64,000 nt of DNA from Limnomonas spitsbergensis (GCA_037349105.1 JAYJMM010000124.1:7920001-7984000), one strand, 5' to 3'; counted from the first letter of the stretch, positions 23,953 to 36,600 are shown. Notes: a model not told the origin generated them from the letters alone. A program made the numbers and translations.

Positions 23953-26900
23953 ATGCAGCATTTTTGCCGATTAAGTCGTTTGGGTAGAGCTACCCCTTCG
24001 TTAGGAGCTAAGCTTCTGGCTGCACGGCTCCCCGTCCTTGTGCGCAGCAAATTGTTTCAATCATCGAAGGCCATGGCTAGTGACACGGACATCCCACGTG
24101 TTCTCAGCATTCAATCCCATGTGGTGCATGGATATGTGGTAGGTGGACCTTGTCACCCAGCATGGTGGCAATCTCTTGCTGCATGCATGCCATCGTGTTC
24201 GACCTGATACCATCAACTGTGATGTAGCAATTGCAGCAAATGCACCATTGGCATGTCTCTTTCATCTCCCGTTCTTGCATGTCTCCCATCTTGAACACCG
24301 TTGAGACTCGTCACTTCGTCAGTCTCATTTGCTGCCTCGCCGTTCAATACCGCCTGTGCTCAGGGAGGGAAGTGCGCCGTGTTCACACTTCAGCGCCTAG
24401 GTTTTGAAGTGGACCCGGTGTGCAGTGTGCAGTTCAGCAATCACACTGGTGAGCATCGGATGGGAAGTGTGGTGATGTGTGGGAGGGCCCGAGGGCCTGT
24501 CTGATGCTCTAAACCGAATACCACACACAGACACGTGCCTGCTCTGTGACACACTCACACGCGTGCCTCCCCTTAAATGTGTAGAAAACATGTTCATATA
24601 TTGTTGCTTTGGCCCTGCACTACTCAGACACAGGAATGACAGTGTGACAGTAAGAGTAACTGTGACTGTGAGTCTGCGACTCCGGCTCTTACGGCGTGTT
24701 CACACCTGCAGGATATCCCACGTTTAAGGGAGCAGCATTTGATGGTCAACACCTTCAGGATCTGCTACAGGGCCTGCAGGATAACGGCATCACCAACTAC
24801 TCACACTTGCTCACTGGGTGGGCAAGGGTTCACACTTCCACGCTGGGTGGGCAAGGGGTTATACCTGCATCCTCCCCTTCATACTTGCACACTTACCTCC
24901 ATACCTTAACTCCCACCTCCATACCTGTGCTCCCACACTTTACCTTCAGGTACATTGGGTCGGTCTCTTTGCTCAACAGGGTCGCTGAGGTGTGTCGAAA
25001 GCTGAAGGAATGGAACAAAGATCTAACGTACGGTGCGTGGGGCTGACCCTGGGCATGCTAGGGAGACAAGATTCCTATGTCTTTCAGTCGCTTTCGCTGG
25101 CGTCGGTGGAAGAAAATAGAGGTCATTTAACGAATTGAATTGAACGTTGAATTACCGGTCATACATTAATGCCTAGGTAACAACATCAAGAAGTTTGTGT
25201 TCTTGCTGCATGCTGCACTCCTGACCTTCACCGCCATCCTTCTTCAGACCAAGAGGCCATGAGGCCCAGCAGCCCCATGCTTGAGACCGGGAAATCATGG
25301 CCTGCACTTTGGCTGAATTGAATTCCAGAAAACTGGATCATCTGAAAGATAAAACAAGAGTCCCTCATCCAACCCCCCTCCTCCCTGTCAGTGTGTGACC
25401 CCGTGATGGGCGACGAGGGACAGCTATACGTTGCCCCTGAAATGGTGGACGCCTTCCGAACGGACATCCTCCCGCTGGCCTCTGTTCTAGTGCCCAACCA
25501 GTTTGAAGCAGAGCTGCTGTCCGGCATGAAGATCGATAGCCTGGAGCAAGGCTTTGCAGCCTGCAGCCTTCTTGAAAGCCGAGGACCGCACACTGTGGTA
25601 GGTGCAGAGGTGGCGTCCGCATACTGTGGTAGGTGCAGAGGTGGCGTACGCACACTGTGATAGGTGCTGAGGTGGCGTCCGCATACTGTGGTAGGTGCAG
25701 AGGTGGCGTCCGCATACTGTGGTAGGTGCAGAGGTGGCGTACGCACACTGTGATAGGTGCTGAGGTGGCGTCCGCATACTGTGGTAGGTGCAGAGGTGGC
25801 GTCCGCATACTGTGGTAGGTGCAGAGGTGGCGTACGCACACTGTGATAGGTGCTGAGGTGGCGTCCGCATACTGTGGTAGGTGCAGAGGTGGCGTACGCA
25901 CACTGTGGTAGGTGCAGAGGTGGCGTTGCACGCCTCCGCTAGTCGGGGATGGGGCATTGCGTTTGGCTGCCAGCCGGGGGATAGCCCCTGTTCAAGGAAG
26001 GTGGCGGAGCAGCTCTGCACTCCAGGGGTGCCTGCTCTGCCTGCCTGGTGTCTAGGCATGCTGAATGATGATAGAGATGAGGGCCAGAGAGCTGATCCAG
26101 ATCCAGATCCGTATCCGTATCGTATCTGGATTCTGCATATTCTGACCAGATGACACAAGGTGGCTTTTTCTTGTACTGTGTTTGTGTGTGATGGCTTAGG
26201 CTGCTGCCACTCACAATGGATTCTGCCGCGTATGCCACATTGCTGATTTGCCTGATTCTTGCTCACCAGTCTGGAGCTTTTGCTTCCTTGTCCTCCCACC
26301 CCCTGGTTTTGTCCTTAATAAACATGTTTGCATGTGTTCCGTGGATGCATGTCCCAAGCGCCTCCTGGCGCCCACCCCCTGCGCACCCTGAAAAGCTGGC
26401 TTCCGTGTCCCCTTCTCCCCTCCAGGTGATCACCAGCATGTCACTGTCCTCCGACCCAGGCAATGTGGTGTTGCTGGCCAGCACCACCCGGCCCCAGGCC
26501 CGTGGCCAGGCCTTCCAGCAGGTGTCCCTCACTATCCCTCGCATCAACGCGTACTTCACGGGAACAGGTGCGTGGCAGGTGCAGCTGAGCACCCAAGTAG
26601 GCCAACTACTAGGTGTTAGGGTCCAGAGATTTTCCAGTCTGTGAGGCGCCAAGCAGGCGTGTGGGATTTGTACATGCATGCCACTGCAAGCCAGCCCGGG
26701 ACTCTGCTTCACAAACAACCTGCCACTGATATTGGAGGGCAGGGCCACACCATCGCCCTGTGAGGCCTCTCAATGCACCTTTCTCCATAAGGCCATGTCG
26801 TTTTCGACGTTGCTATTATTTGTTGTGGCTGTCAAGTGTCTACGTGATGTACGGTATGCACACTCTCGAGGTAATGAGCTATGCACCGTTTTAACCCTAG

Positions 26901-27343
26901 CTTCATCTTCTGCAGTAAATCCAGAAACATGGTGGGGGCCAGCAAGGCCAGCGTGCATGAGTCGCTCCATCCATGACCTGGTGCTCAGCACGCGCATCAA
27001 TCAAGGAATCAGAAGCGTGTCGCATATCTCAACCCGCCTTTGTGCCGCCCTGCCGCGAGCAGGTGACCTTCTGGCCGCATTGCTGCTGGGGCGCCTGCAC
27101 CAGCGGCCAGACGACCTGGCCACCGCCATCGACGAGGCCGTGGCCTCCCTGCAAGGCGTTCTGCAGGACACTGCGAGTGCGTGTGGGGAGGCGGCTCTGG
27201 GGGCGGCCCGCACGACAGCTGCTGTCTGCAATAAGCGGGAGCTGCGGCTGATCCAGAGTCAGGAGCACTTAGTGAAGCCTCTAGTCAAGCTGAGGTGTGT
27301 GCCATGGACAGAGAAAGCCGTGGCTGCCGCTGCAGCACACTAA
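23953..27343 (+). CDS. PDXK: Pyridoxal kinase, with probable organelle-targeting leader
   Basis: The enzyme phosphorylates pyridoxal, pyridoxine and pyridoxamine in the vitamin B6 salvage pathway. Seven exons join in phase: 23953-24138, 24364-24448, 24712-24817, 24950-25032, 25392-25597, 26426-26567, 27063-27343; 362 residues. Signatures are [58 protein letters not shown] and [13 protein letters not shown], the last with the catalytic GTGD aspartate. All match the family in order and spacing. Two starts are possible. The ATG at 24073 gives a 322-residue cytosolic-like enzyme. The in-frame ATG at 23953 adds 40 residues rich in Arg, Leu and Ser with no acidic residue, typical of a mitochondrial or plastid transit peptide; I chose it. 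The intron after exon 5 carries a 31-bp minisatellite that begins at its splice donor. Confidence 0.92.
25598..25930 (+). repeat. 31-bp minisatellite repeating a splice donor, about 11 copies
   Basis: The unit starts GTAGGTGCAGAGGTGGCGT and ends with CATACTGTG or CACACTGTG. The real exon 5 end reads CACACTGTG|GTAGGTGCAG, so each unit copies the exon edge plus donor. Types alternate in a 93-bp higher-order pattern (GTAGGTGCAG, GTAGGTGCAG, ATAGGTGCTG). Confidence 0.93.
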
Positions 27344-28307
27344 CCATCAGGAGAGGAGCATCAGGGGGGTCGTGAGAGGGGCGCATGAAGTGGTCGTGAA
27401 GGTTTCAAGTTTGTGATACTTACCTTGATATGAAGCGACTTGACCTAGCAAGAGGAGGACTTAGCACGCCTTGGTGCCTGTTCGCCACATCAGCATAGGA
27501 TAAACTGAGGACAGCCGTTTGCTGTCAGTAAGTACAGCTGCCCAGTAGCATGACATAAAATGACAGTGCCTCAAGCGAATATGAGCTTTACTAGCCAGAA
27601 TTAGAGCCTATGACGCCTCAAGAGAGAAGCCACGCCGGTTACCATCATCATGACTTCAGGAGTGCAACATCAATGATTTACAAGGAAGGGCGTGGCATGT
27701 AGGTGTATAACTTGTTATCTCTGGCATAACCTTTGTACTCTGAACTCTGAAGAGCCCCAAACTCCCCAGAATATACCAGACCGGCCAGAATATTAATGAC
27801 GTTACAACTCTGGGCCATGCTGAAATGAAGCTCGGGAAAGTCGGCAAACAAAAAGTCAGCTAGGAAAGTCAAGGCCGGCCAGAATGTAACTCTGTAACGT
27901 GATCACTTCAAAGATTGGATAAACCTGTTTGAAGCCATGGACTGTGGACCAACCACATTAACGTGATGCCAATGCGCGGTGTCTGACTCCCGTATGATTT
28001 AGCTAAGGGCGTTCTATCCTTGGAACCTCCCTGCACCTATCAAAGGCCGCTGTCGAAGTGATGACGGAACCTGGGGAGCCCAGGGAAATGATCGTCATGA
28101 AACAAGGCAGACGATGTCAGAAAGTCATCCATGGCTCCTCTTGTTTCCTCTCGCACCGGTTTTCGAGATTTTGATATGTATTGTCAGGAACGCGCTGACC
28201 AAGGCATTGAAACATTCTCTGCCGGTGGATGTCTAAACTAAGCATAGCAGGCGGGGCTGCCTGTGAGCAGCTGCACTCCTGACTGGAAATTGTGAGGCAA
28301 CTGTGTA
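27344..28307. other. Intergenic, convergent 3' ends of PDXK and P4H-1
   Basis: No gene is supported. It contains AATGACGTTACAACTCTGGGCC at 27794-27815, similar to a motif at 16929-16950, and two GGCCGGCCAGAATRT-like segments at about 27780 and 27871. Confidence 0.45.
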
Positions 28308-30468
28308 TCATGCGGGTTTGAACTCATTTGTGTGGATCCACTTGGTTGCGGACCACTTGGTGCCAGCGGTGGTCGGGCAGCTGCCATGCAAGCTAGAGGG
28401 ATCCTTTTCTCCATCCGGCGTCAGGGAATAGAAAAGCACCTGCAGAGGAGGCAGGCCACAGTCTTCATGGTGCGAAAAGGGGCAGGCCACGCTCTTCAGG
28501 CTTACATCGTCTGTCGACAGGCCCTCTGTCCAGACTTAATCGAGGTCATTGTTTGCAATGCCATGTAGTAGACTTGCAGCGAGCTGCCCATGTCCCGTTC
28601 TCTCGCACTACTCACAGCATCGCCCTTCTTGGACTTGACAGCCAGACCCTTCTGCGCGCAGCTCGACCACTCGGAGCCCTTGACCTTCTTATCAGCATTA
28701 GGGAAAACCGTTTCGCCACCCTCCTCGACCGTGGTCCTGCAAAATTACACAAATCACACACGTCATACACGGGGAATGAGTGAGATAGGTGGGCAGGGGA
28801 GCTAGGTTGCCCCCTTCTAGAAGCGACAGTTTCCTGTAGCCAGAGGGGAGTAGGAAGAAAGGAGACAAGGGCGAGGAGACGAGAGCTCAATTATCGTTGC
28901 CACGACGAGAGCTCAATTACCCTTGCCATGGCTTTAAGTAGTCTTTACCAGTGTGCCTATTTCATTTGAGCACACTTCAGGTCCCCATAGGTGACCCTGG
29001 GAGGACCTCACGCAGTCCTGTTGCATGGTCTACCGGCCGAAGGCCCCAATTTGCCCAGTGGCGGCATCCTGCCTGGCCCCAATGGTCCTTTGTAGTCTGG
29101 TACTCGCTAAGGACAACACTGTTGTCACCCCACAAATTGAATACACGGGAGCTTATCAGCGGCATCGCTTCATGCCTTTAGGTTGTGTTCACTGGACAGC
29201 ACATGCACCACTCACAGGTACATCAACACTGTAGCAACGCGTTGCCCCCCCGTTTCAGGCCGGGCGTTGACAGCATCGTGGAAAAAGTCGTTGTGAGGCT
29301 CATACTTCTGCCCATTCTCATACCGGAGCATTTGCAGCGACTCTTGGTTCTCTGCGAGGCCAAGGGTCACGACTGAGGTATTCAGGATCACAGCAAGAGG
29401 AATCAATTGACCAACAGAGCACAGGCAAGTCATCAATTGACTTAGACTCAGGGCAGGGTTGTCAGTTGGTCAGCGCTGCGCAGACCATCCAGTCATCAAT
29501 TCATGAGGCGGTGATATTGCAAGTATTTGTATTTTGTATACACATCACACAAGGTTCTGCAACGGATGATGAGGCAATATCACAAGCCTAATTTTGCTGT
29601 GGGTGTATTGCAGCACCAGCACGATGATCATGGCAATACACTTGACCCCTGAATGCAGACATCAGGGGGCCAAAACCAATATTATGGCGTTTGGATCAGA
29701 ACAGTTATCGGGGGGCCAAAACTCACCGACTGGAATCATGGTCACTTGTGCGACACGTCTTTCTATGCGCTCAACGATATCGTCCTGGGCCTTGGCCAGG
29801 AATGTGCCTGTGCTTGTGCGAACTTCGCTGGGCTTGCTCTTCCCGGTTTCGCTGTCCACAACAGACGAATTTTGCATGTTTGGCTTGGCCTGTGCAACAC
29901 ATAATGAGGGTCAGTCTCAACAACGAGGCCTGTGCACTCACTCTCGAGGATGCGTCAGAGGTGACGTGACGCCGGAGTGTCATATTTCTCTCATGCACAC
30001 AGGCTTGCATGCATGCGATTTAGACGGTGCTCTTTCATGGCCATGCGGAACCTGAGGGCCATGCAGAGGTGTACAGGAGCACTGTCGAGCCTCAGCAGAC
30101 CAGGAGTATTGCAAGGACTGACCAGCATGATGAGATGATCACATTCCTCGTCTGACAAGAATCCTTTGAGATGGAAGGAGCGCGGCGACCACGACAGGTG
30201 AATGATCTCACCCCTCCATTCCTCCTGCAGGGAACAGGCTTCCATGCGTTAGAAGAAAGCAATGTGCTACTAGGATAATCAGACGCCATTGCTGGTTTGA
30301 ATTTTGCTCCTGATGGATCATGTCGGGACTGACCGCTACTTCACCAAAGCCCAGAGTGTGGCCGGATCCATTGTCGCGAAGCTCTTCGCTTAGCGATTTG
30401 GGGATAATGGAAACTAGGCCCAGCAGCAAAACATGCAGCACGATGTATGAAGAAGACCTCATGGCCAT
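28308..30468 (-). CDS. Prolyl 4-hydroxylase (P4H-1), 2-oxoglutarate/Fe(II) dioxygenase
   Basis: It hydroxylates peptidyl proline in secretory-pathway proteins such as hydroxyproline-rich cell-wall glycoproteins, using 2-oxoglutarate, O2 and Fe(II). Six exons (30334-30468, 30123-30224, 29727-29889, 29216-29351, 28616-28736, 28308-28439) give 262 residues. The ATG at 30468 starts a hydrophobic signal/anchor (IVLHVLLLGLVSII). Order of motifs: LSWSPRSFHLKGFLSDEECD, SSVVDSETGKSKPSEVRTS, YEPHNDFFHD (Fe-binding HxD), VEEGGETVFPNA, and SLHGSCPTTAGTKWSATKWI with the distal histidine and the 2-oxoglutarate-binding lysine. All key residues are present. It ends NEFKPA* without the ShKT tail found in the paralogue at 36601-38585. 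Exon phases are identical between the two genes. Confidence 0.9.
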
Positions 30469-31284
30469 TCTCCGCAAAGGCAATCGTCCACAGCGGGATT
30501 GGAAGTTCCGATAGTCGTGGGTAGATTTGTCGCTGCGCCTCGTCAGATAGATACAGATAAGCAGAAGCTGACAATTTGTGTTAATTTGGTACCCACGAGC
30601 CAGTCATGCAAAACACCAGCTTCTGCACGCGCTCTGGCTCGCTTGCCCTTGAACTCTTCATCCGCACCGATTAACTGACAACCTCTAGCAACCACCAGGG
30701 CTTCAATTTGTTTTGATCCTCTTTAGGCTTCAATTCTGCTTCCAGCAACATGTCACAGGAATCAAACAAATGGCATTCACAACAGCATACGGTATTCTTG
30801 CAGCGTCAGTGCATGGCAAGTGTGCTACCACTCCCACCATGCCATAAGATCGTCCAAGGCAAGGGTGAGCTCAGGGTCTCGGGAGTCACAGAGACTCCTA
30901 AATTGAACAAGACTCCCTAACATATGTTCAAAATTCCAGGCTCGATACTAGTGAATTGAATAAAATTGTCAACGGCCGGCCGGCATGCCATGTCCCATGA
31001 CGAGCTCCATCTTTCCAATCCTAGCAGGCCCTGCTAGGGCTAATAATTACCAGCCCAGGGTTGGGACGTGCAGGCGTGCTGGCTCCGGTGGTGGAAGAAA
31101 AAACATCCTGAGTTGTCCTGCAAACTTGCTTGGTCTCTGCTCTCAAATGCAAATCACTCAGTTTTGATTTACTGTTGATTTACCGTAAAATACATTTGCT
31201 GTGCTGCGAGAGCATGCTGGTACTGGTGCAGTCATCTTATCCAGTTATGGGCTCCAGCTATAAATAAACCTTATTGACTGACCG
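30469..31284. other. Intergenic, upstream of P4H-1
   Basis: No gene or repeat is recognised. The 5' side should hold the P4H-1 promoter; the other end is the 3' flank of the FIST gene. Confidence 0.4.
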
Positions 31285-34200
31285 TCATTCTATGCCCTTA
31301 AATAAAACCAAGGTCTTGCTGAAGCTATGAAGACGTGGGGGGCAGGCTTCATCCGCCGATGCCATCTCCCCCTCCACCCTTCCACCCGCCAGCGCACAGC
31401 CAGGTGGCAGGACATCACAGATTTGTGAGGGCCTGCGGTTACAAGCAGTGCAGTGGCGGTACATAGTATAAAAATAACTGACGCTGTTAAGGTCAGGCCA
31501 GAGGGGTGAGATGTCTTGCCTAATAAGAGGCATCATGCCTGACTACCACAGAGGAGCGTCACCTAAATTGACATCAAGGGCGAAACCTGCCCTCTCGCAA
31601 TGCCTCAATGGATGATGGTGCTTCCATGATATGATATGATTTTCCCCAGCAGGACACTGGCAGCCTCGCTGATTCACCGGGCACGCACATAGACAGCATG
31701 GTTGATCATCCCTTCGGAGTCACGACCTGTCATCTATTTTCACCCGTATGGTCCATAAACAAAGGCCAGCAAGAGGTTCCCGGCGCAGCCGCATGCCATG
31801 GCCCCATGACCTCATTTGAACAGGCCTTCAGTGCACCCCAGCTCTCACTCTGATTCAGGTAGGCCTGAACATGAGAAAAGGAGGGCCCCTGTCGTGCTGG
31901 CCTTGTCACCCTCGCTTTGACACGCTGCTGCGGCCTGCGGGGACGCTTCAGATGCCAGGCCGCGAGCCGCATCCGCAGTGCTGCTGCTGAGGACACGGTG
32001 CTCCCTGAAGGGGCAAGTACGCATGCCACTCAACAAAGAATAAATTAACGCTCTGGAATGAGCCCGGAGCCTTCAGCCCCTGAGGTCCGCATGCGTTAGC
32101 TACCCATTCGGTGCCTGCCATATCCGTACCTCAGACAGAGGCGACAGACAGTTTTTATACACCAGTGTTGCAGCAGAAGTTCTCTGGCTGTCGTTGGTTT
32201 TATAATTATGACACAAATTAGCCCTGGTGATGCAGTGCAGCAGCTGCACGTCCCCTCACATGGTAACCCCTGGCACTGTACTTGCAGAGTGCAGATCTCC
32301 GAAAGCAGAATGCCAGGCTGGGAAGGACCTCTATATCTTTGAAAGTGCTCTGGCTACCATTTAGCCACATATGGCCGTGGGGGCCTGGTGCAGCAATCCA
32401 GGTGTCCTGGGCTGCCGGCCGGGCCAATCCCCCTTGGTCCCCTTTGGCAAAGTGGGGGCTGACGAACAGCCTGCATGCGTTGGTCTAGTGCACAGTTAAC
32501 TAGGCACTCGGAGGGACAGTTATCATCTCGCATTCCAGAGGCCCCGTCGCTCACCTCCTGCAGTGCAGCTGCAGCGAGCAGCCCTCCACGATATCCCCGG
32601 CCGAAGCCACCAGCAGGGCGGAGCGCCCGGATGAGCCCTCCACCACTGCCCAGCTCCGCAGCACCATGTCCGGGCCCCCCAGAGCTGGGTCTCCCCTCGC
32701 AGACGAGGACGGCCAGGCGTCAATCCCCAGCTTCAAATCGTTCCGGTGAACCCCGTACAGCTTCTGAGCTGCCACAGCTGCTCTTCGTATCTGACGAGGC
32801 ACATTGGGCAGGTGGGCAGAGAGCGCTTGCCTGATGTCAGCGATCAGGCCGACCGCGATAAGTGTAACTGGGGGATGAGTGCAGAGCGGGCCAACCCGCC
32901 TGGCCACTTCTTGCCGCTTAGATACCTCACCAGCTGGGACCACGACGTTGTCATCATGACGCCCCCAGGGCCCCGTGGCCGCCAGCGCCCCCCGCGGGCC
33001 GCCAGAGTACAGTGAATCTCTGTCCTTGGTCACTGTGAATCTCTGTCCTCCGTGTAATGGCAGCCATTGCTAGCCACTGCTTATTCTAGCGCACACCCAA
33101 CCACCTTCCGGGGGCTGCCTGGCGGCCACGGCTGGGCCGATTGAGACAAACCTTGACCGCCCAATCACCGATGGCGCAAGCAGCCGGGCTTGTGGGGTTA
33201 GGCTGCCCCGGCTGCAGGCCATGTTGTAGCTGTATTGTAACAGAGGCATAGTGTAATCATCATTAGTGCCAGCCCCTCTCCTGATCCCTAAGACAATCCT
33301 TTCTTCTACATACATGCCATCATATGCCTCAACAGCCCAGCCCCTGCACCTCATCACGCTCCCAGGCGCACCTGCTCATGCGCCTCCTGCCCGTCCAGCT
33401 CAAGGATCAGGTTGTGAAGGGACGAGGTGACCCTCATGGCAGGTCCGATGGGTTCATACCCAGGCACCAGGGCCGTCTTCATCTGAAACAGGAGCATCGA
33501 GGCCACCAGTGAGTCGCGCGACAAGGGTGGATCACCAGGCACCAGGGCGATCATGGCTTGCAACTCGTCCATCCAGGCCATAAGGACACTGGTACAGGTC
33601 AACAGGACAATACATCGGGTCAAGTGAATGAGCCCTCTCAGCAAGGTGGCAGTGGCTCAGACGCACCCACATTTGTATAATGGATGCCGGGATTTCTTTC
33701 AGCGTGCCGCTCTGTTGCCGTCACTGGCCACATGGGAGGGGGGATCTTCGCCGACAATCAGTAAAACTACTGCACCAACCAAGACGCCGGCCAATACATT
33801 ATGTTGTTACCCTCATCTTGGAAGCAAATTTTAGAGGGGAAGACACTTTTTGCACAGCGTTTCTGGCAGGGCTTCAGAGCGCATGCAGCTGCATGTGGGG
33901 GTTCCGTGTTTGAGTTCAGGTTCTCTTTCATCGTCCAGCGAGCTAGCTTCTGTTCAAGGCCACTGTGTACCCTGATGTCATGACATGACACTGGCAGCTT
34001 CCCCCAAGCAGTGCCCACTCAAGTGCTCATCAGGGCACATAGCCCCACCTGACGACCCCTATAATTAGAACTTTCAGAACAGTTTTAGCTTCGTGGTGCG
34101 TTGTTATGTACCAGAAGGCTGAACCTCTATTTTGTATTTCCTTCCTGATATGAAAAGGGGCTTATCAGGCTCACCCTCACCTCAAATTTTCCCTGCATGA

Positions 34201-35795
34201 TGCAGCCCACAGCCACATCCCTGGCCATGGTGATATCGTTTTTGAACACTGCGCCCCAGCTGTGTGTACCTTCCTCCTCCCTCTGAGGGCCCCAAGCCCC
34301 AGTGCAGCCCACCGCACCAAACACCTGCGAGTGTCGAAAGTATCATCAGTGGAAGCTGAGCGGTCAATGTAGGTGGATTCAGGGCTTGCCAACGTGAGTG
34401 TTTAGAAGTACGAACAAACTTCTACCAGGGGCAGTAAGGCGGCTCGGGTATCAGGAAGAGAGCAGGCGACGAAAAAGTGTCACTGCTTCTGCAGCTTGTC
34501 AAAGCTGCAGCAGCTGTTTTGTGTTGCCCATGCACATCAAAATCCTGGAAACGGACTCATCACTGATAAAGTTCAGTATTGTAAGACCTATAAATCCTTG
34601 CTTCTACTTCAATCATTTGCTCCACCCATATCTTGCAGACTGTGTGCTTCATATGGCTGGTTCGCCCGCCAGAGCACACTGACCTTTGCTTTGGGCAAGA
34701 CAGTCGACACCCGGCGCATTAGCTGCTCAATCTGGATGAAATGTGGAGGGCTGAAGAGAAGGACAGCAGTGTTATCGGAGCTGCCACTGCTGCTGCTGGC
34801 GGTCAACAAGCGCTGCCATGCACCGGGTGGGAGTTCTGGTAGGTCATGCCTGCCTGTGCTGAAAGGGACGATATCCACACCGGGCAGGTGAGCTGCCCAG
34901 AGGGACAGGCCCGGCTGAGAAGAGGACAGCTTGCTGCTCCCGCTAGACACACCCTAGGGGCAGGTTTGTGGGGAGAAGGGGGCTTGGGGTGGCTGAGAGG
35001 CCTAGGAGGCACAACCTGTGCTGTGGGAGGAAATACTGGCTGCTGGCTACTGAACTTCCGATCTCGATGAAAGCAACGCAAGAAAATGCAGTGTCTAGAG
35101 AATGCAGTGGAGACCCAGAAAGACGGGCAGGCAGAGTGGGATGCCATGCTGACTGCCCGGCTGCACCTTGAGCACGCATCCAAGCATCGTTGGCTTGCTG
35201 CCGCACTCCGCATTGAACACCTCCCTGGCCCACTGCAAATAGGCAGATGGTATGGAAATTTAGCAGATGCAGCCTTTGAGAAAGAGAGAGGGAATGCAGG
35301 GCTAGGAGCAGAGGCAGGCAATGGGCACGAATTAATGATGCAGGTGAAGACTCTTGCCTGCGTGACGCATGGCGTGAGATGCACCATGCATACTGGATGC
35401 CCAAGCATGGCGGTATTTCTAATTCATCATTGGGCAAAAGCTGCCCAATGATAAATTGATTGTGTATGCCTGCCACATGACGGCACGTGGGCTGGCAGCC
35501 AGTCAGCCATGCCCAAGGAGTCAGCTAAGCGCATGCAGCCTGCCTTGGGTAGCTGGCTGACATGAATTCCATAGTGCTCTGCGTTAACGAACATTAGGCA
35601 CAGGTTGGGGAGACGTTGCTGGCTGAGCTGTTTGCAGATGGAGGTTACGCACTCCACGATTGCGCTACGAGGATTGGGATGGCTGCTACACGCAGTGGCA
35701 AATGCTGTGGAAACCCCCCTGACAATCGAAAGAGCCGATGCGCCACGTGTCAAGAAAGACCCCAAGACTGGGAGGTTTCTGGCGGAAAACAACAT
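31285..35795 (-). CDS. FIST-domain protein with probable transit peptide
   Basis: Eight exons give about 502 residues: 35544-35795, 35167-35232, 34684-34953, 34181-34324, 33372-33482, 32555-about 32916, 31849-32004, 31285-31432. FIST domains (FBXO22-like, and bacterial sensor proteins) are thought to bind small ligands. Matches to the family run in order: AFATACSSHPNPRSAI, LPNLCLMFVNAEHYG, PTMLGCVLKGVSSG, GLSLWAAHLPGVDIVPF, AVLLFSPPHFIQIEQLMRRV, AMRVTSSLHNLILELDGQEA, KLYGVHRNDLKLG, GALLFSCSG and LHSFSKTLVLF. The GRG that often follows LLFSC is absent. The first 30 residues are basic, hydrophobic and lack acidic residues, which suggests organelle import. Intron 1 would use a GC donor (AAG|GCAGGC) and exon 6 an AAG acceptor; the start of exon 6 is the least certain edge. 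No F-box is seen. Confidence 0.78.
33088..33250 (+). repeat. Dispersed repeat family A copy
   Basis: ACCACCTTCCGGGGGCTGCC, GACAAACCTTGACCGCCCAA, AGCAGCCGGGCTTG and CCATGTTGTAGCTGTATTG occur in the family order. It lies in the intron between FIST exons 5 and 6. Confidence 0.8.
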
Positions 35796-36600
35796 TGAGT
35801 GTGACAATGAACAGCCAGGGCAGGTTTCGATAGAGTCAGGAGAAGAGAGTGATTTTGGACCTGACTAGACGACAAAGAAAGCGTGCGTAGGGTGTCTGCG
35901 AAAACCAGCTTCAGGTTTTTCAAACAAGAGTGGGCTGATATTGGGACTTTTGGTCTCGGCATGAATGCGTCCCCACAAGGGGGCCTCAGACCGCGGGATC
36001 TGACAGAAAGATGCTTGAAACTGCAAGACGCGTCTTATAAGCTGACCGATGGCCCTGAAGTTGAGGGGCTCGAGCGACACGTGTCAACCCCAAACATGAG
36101 GAAATTGAGGAGGGCACATGGGCCGCATGGTATTTCTCTGAGTGCCTTCAAAAGTGCAAGGCATTAGTCGAATATTTTGATTGCTTGCCTGGTTTATTTT
36201 GCACCTTCACTACTAATGACTTTCAGTGGAAGGAGGTCAGTGAGCTGAACAAGATGATCGGTGAGTTGCAGTCTAAATTAAAATGGATTGATCATAACTG
36301 GAAAACGTGTTCATCATTGTTAATGAAAACCAGATCAGGAGCACCATTTAAGAACATAGGATGATAAATTCGACCCTGCTGCATAGTGGTCAATGATGTC
36401 AAGAAATTCACGGAGAGTTCAAATAAAGAAATATTTAGCTCTCCGTTGATATCACCGAATCCTGACCGAATCCTGACATAGTTAAAAATAAAATAACATA
36501 GTGTTTGACCAGACAAGGAGCATAGCAAATCTTTCTGCAGCCAAACCTCGGGGATTCATCGCTTTGTCCTCAGCTGTGGATCCAGAGCATGCGCAGTTCT
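35796..36600. other. Intergenic, upstream of FIST gene; one unassigned open frame
   Basis: A 94-codon + strand frame at 35883-36167 (starts MRRVSAKTSFRFFKQEW) is free of stops, but I recognise no domain and see no matching exons on either side. It could be a small gene, a relic of a mobile element, or chance. The FIST promoter must lie close to 35796. Confidence 0.35.

Noticed and set aside
35605..35868. 87-codon + strand frame
   Set aside because: Antisense to FIST exon 1, which matches the family N-terminus on the - strand.
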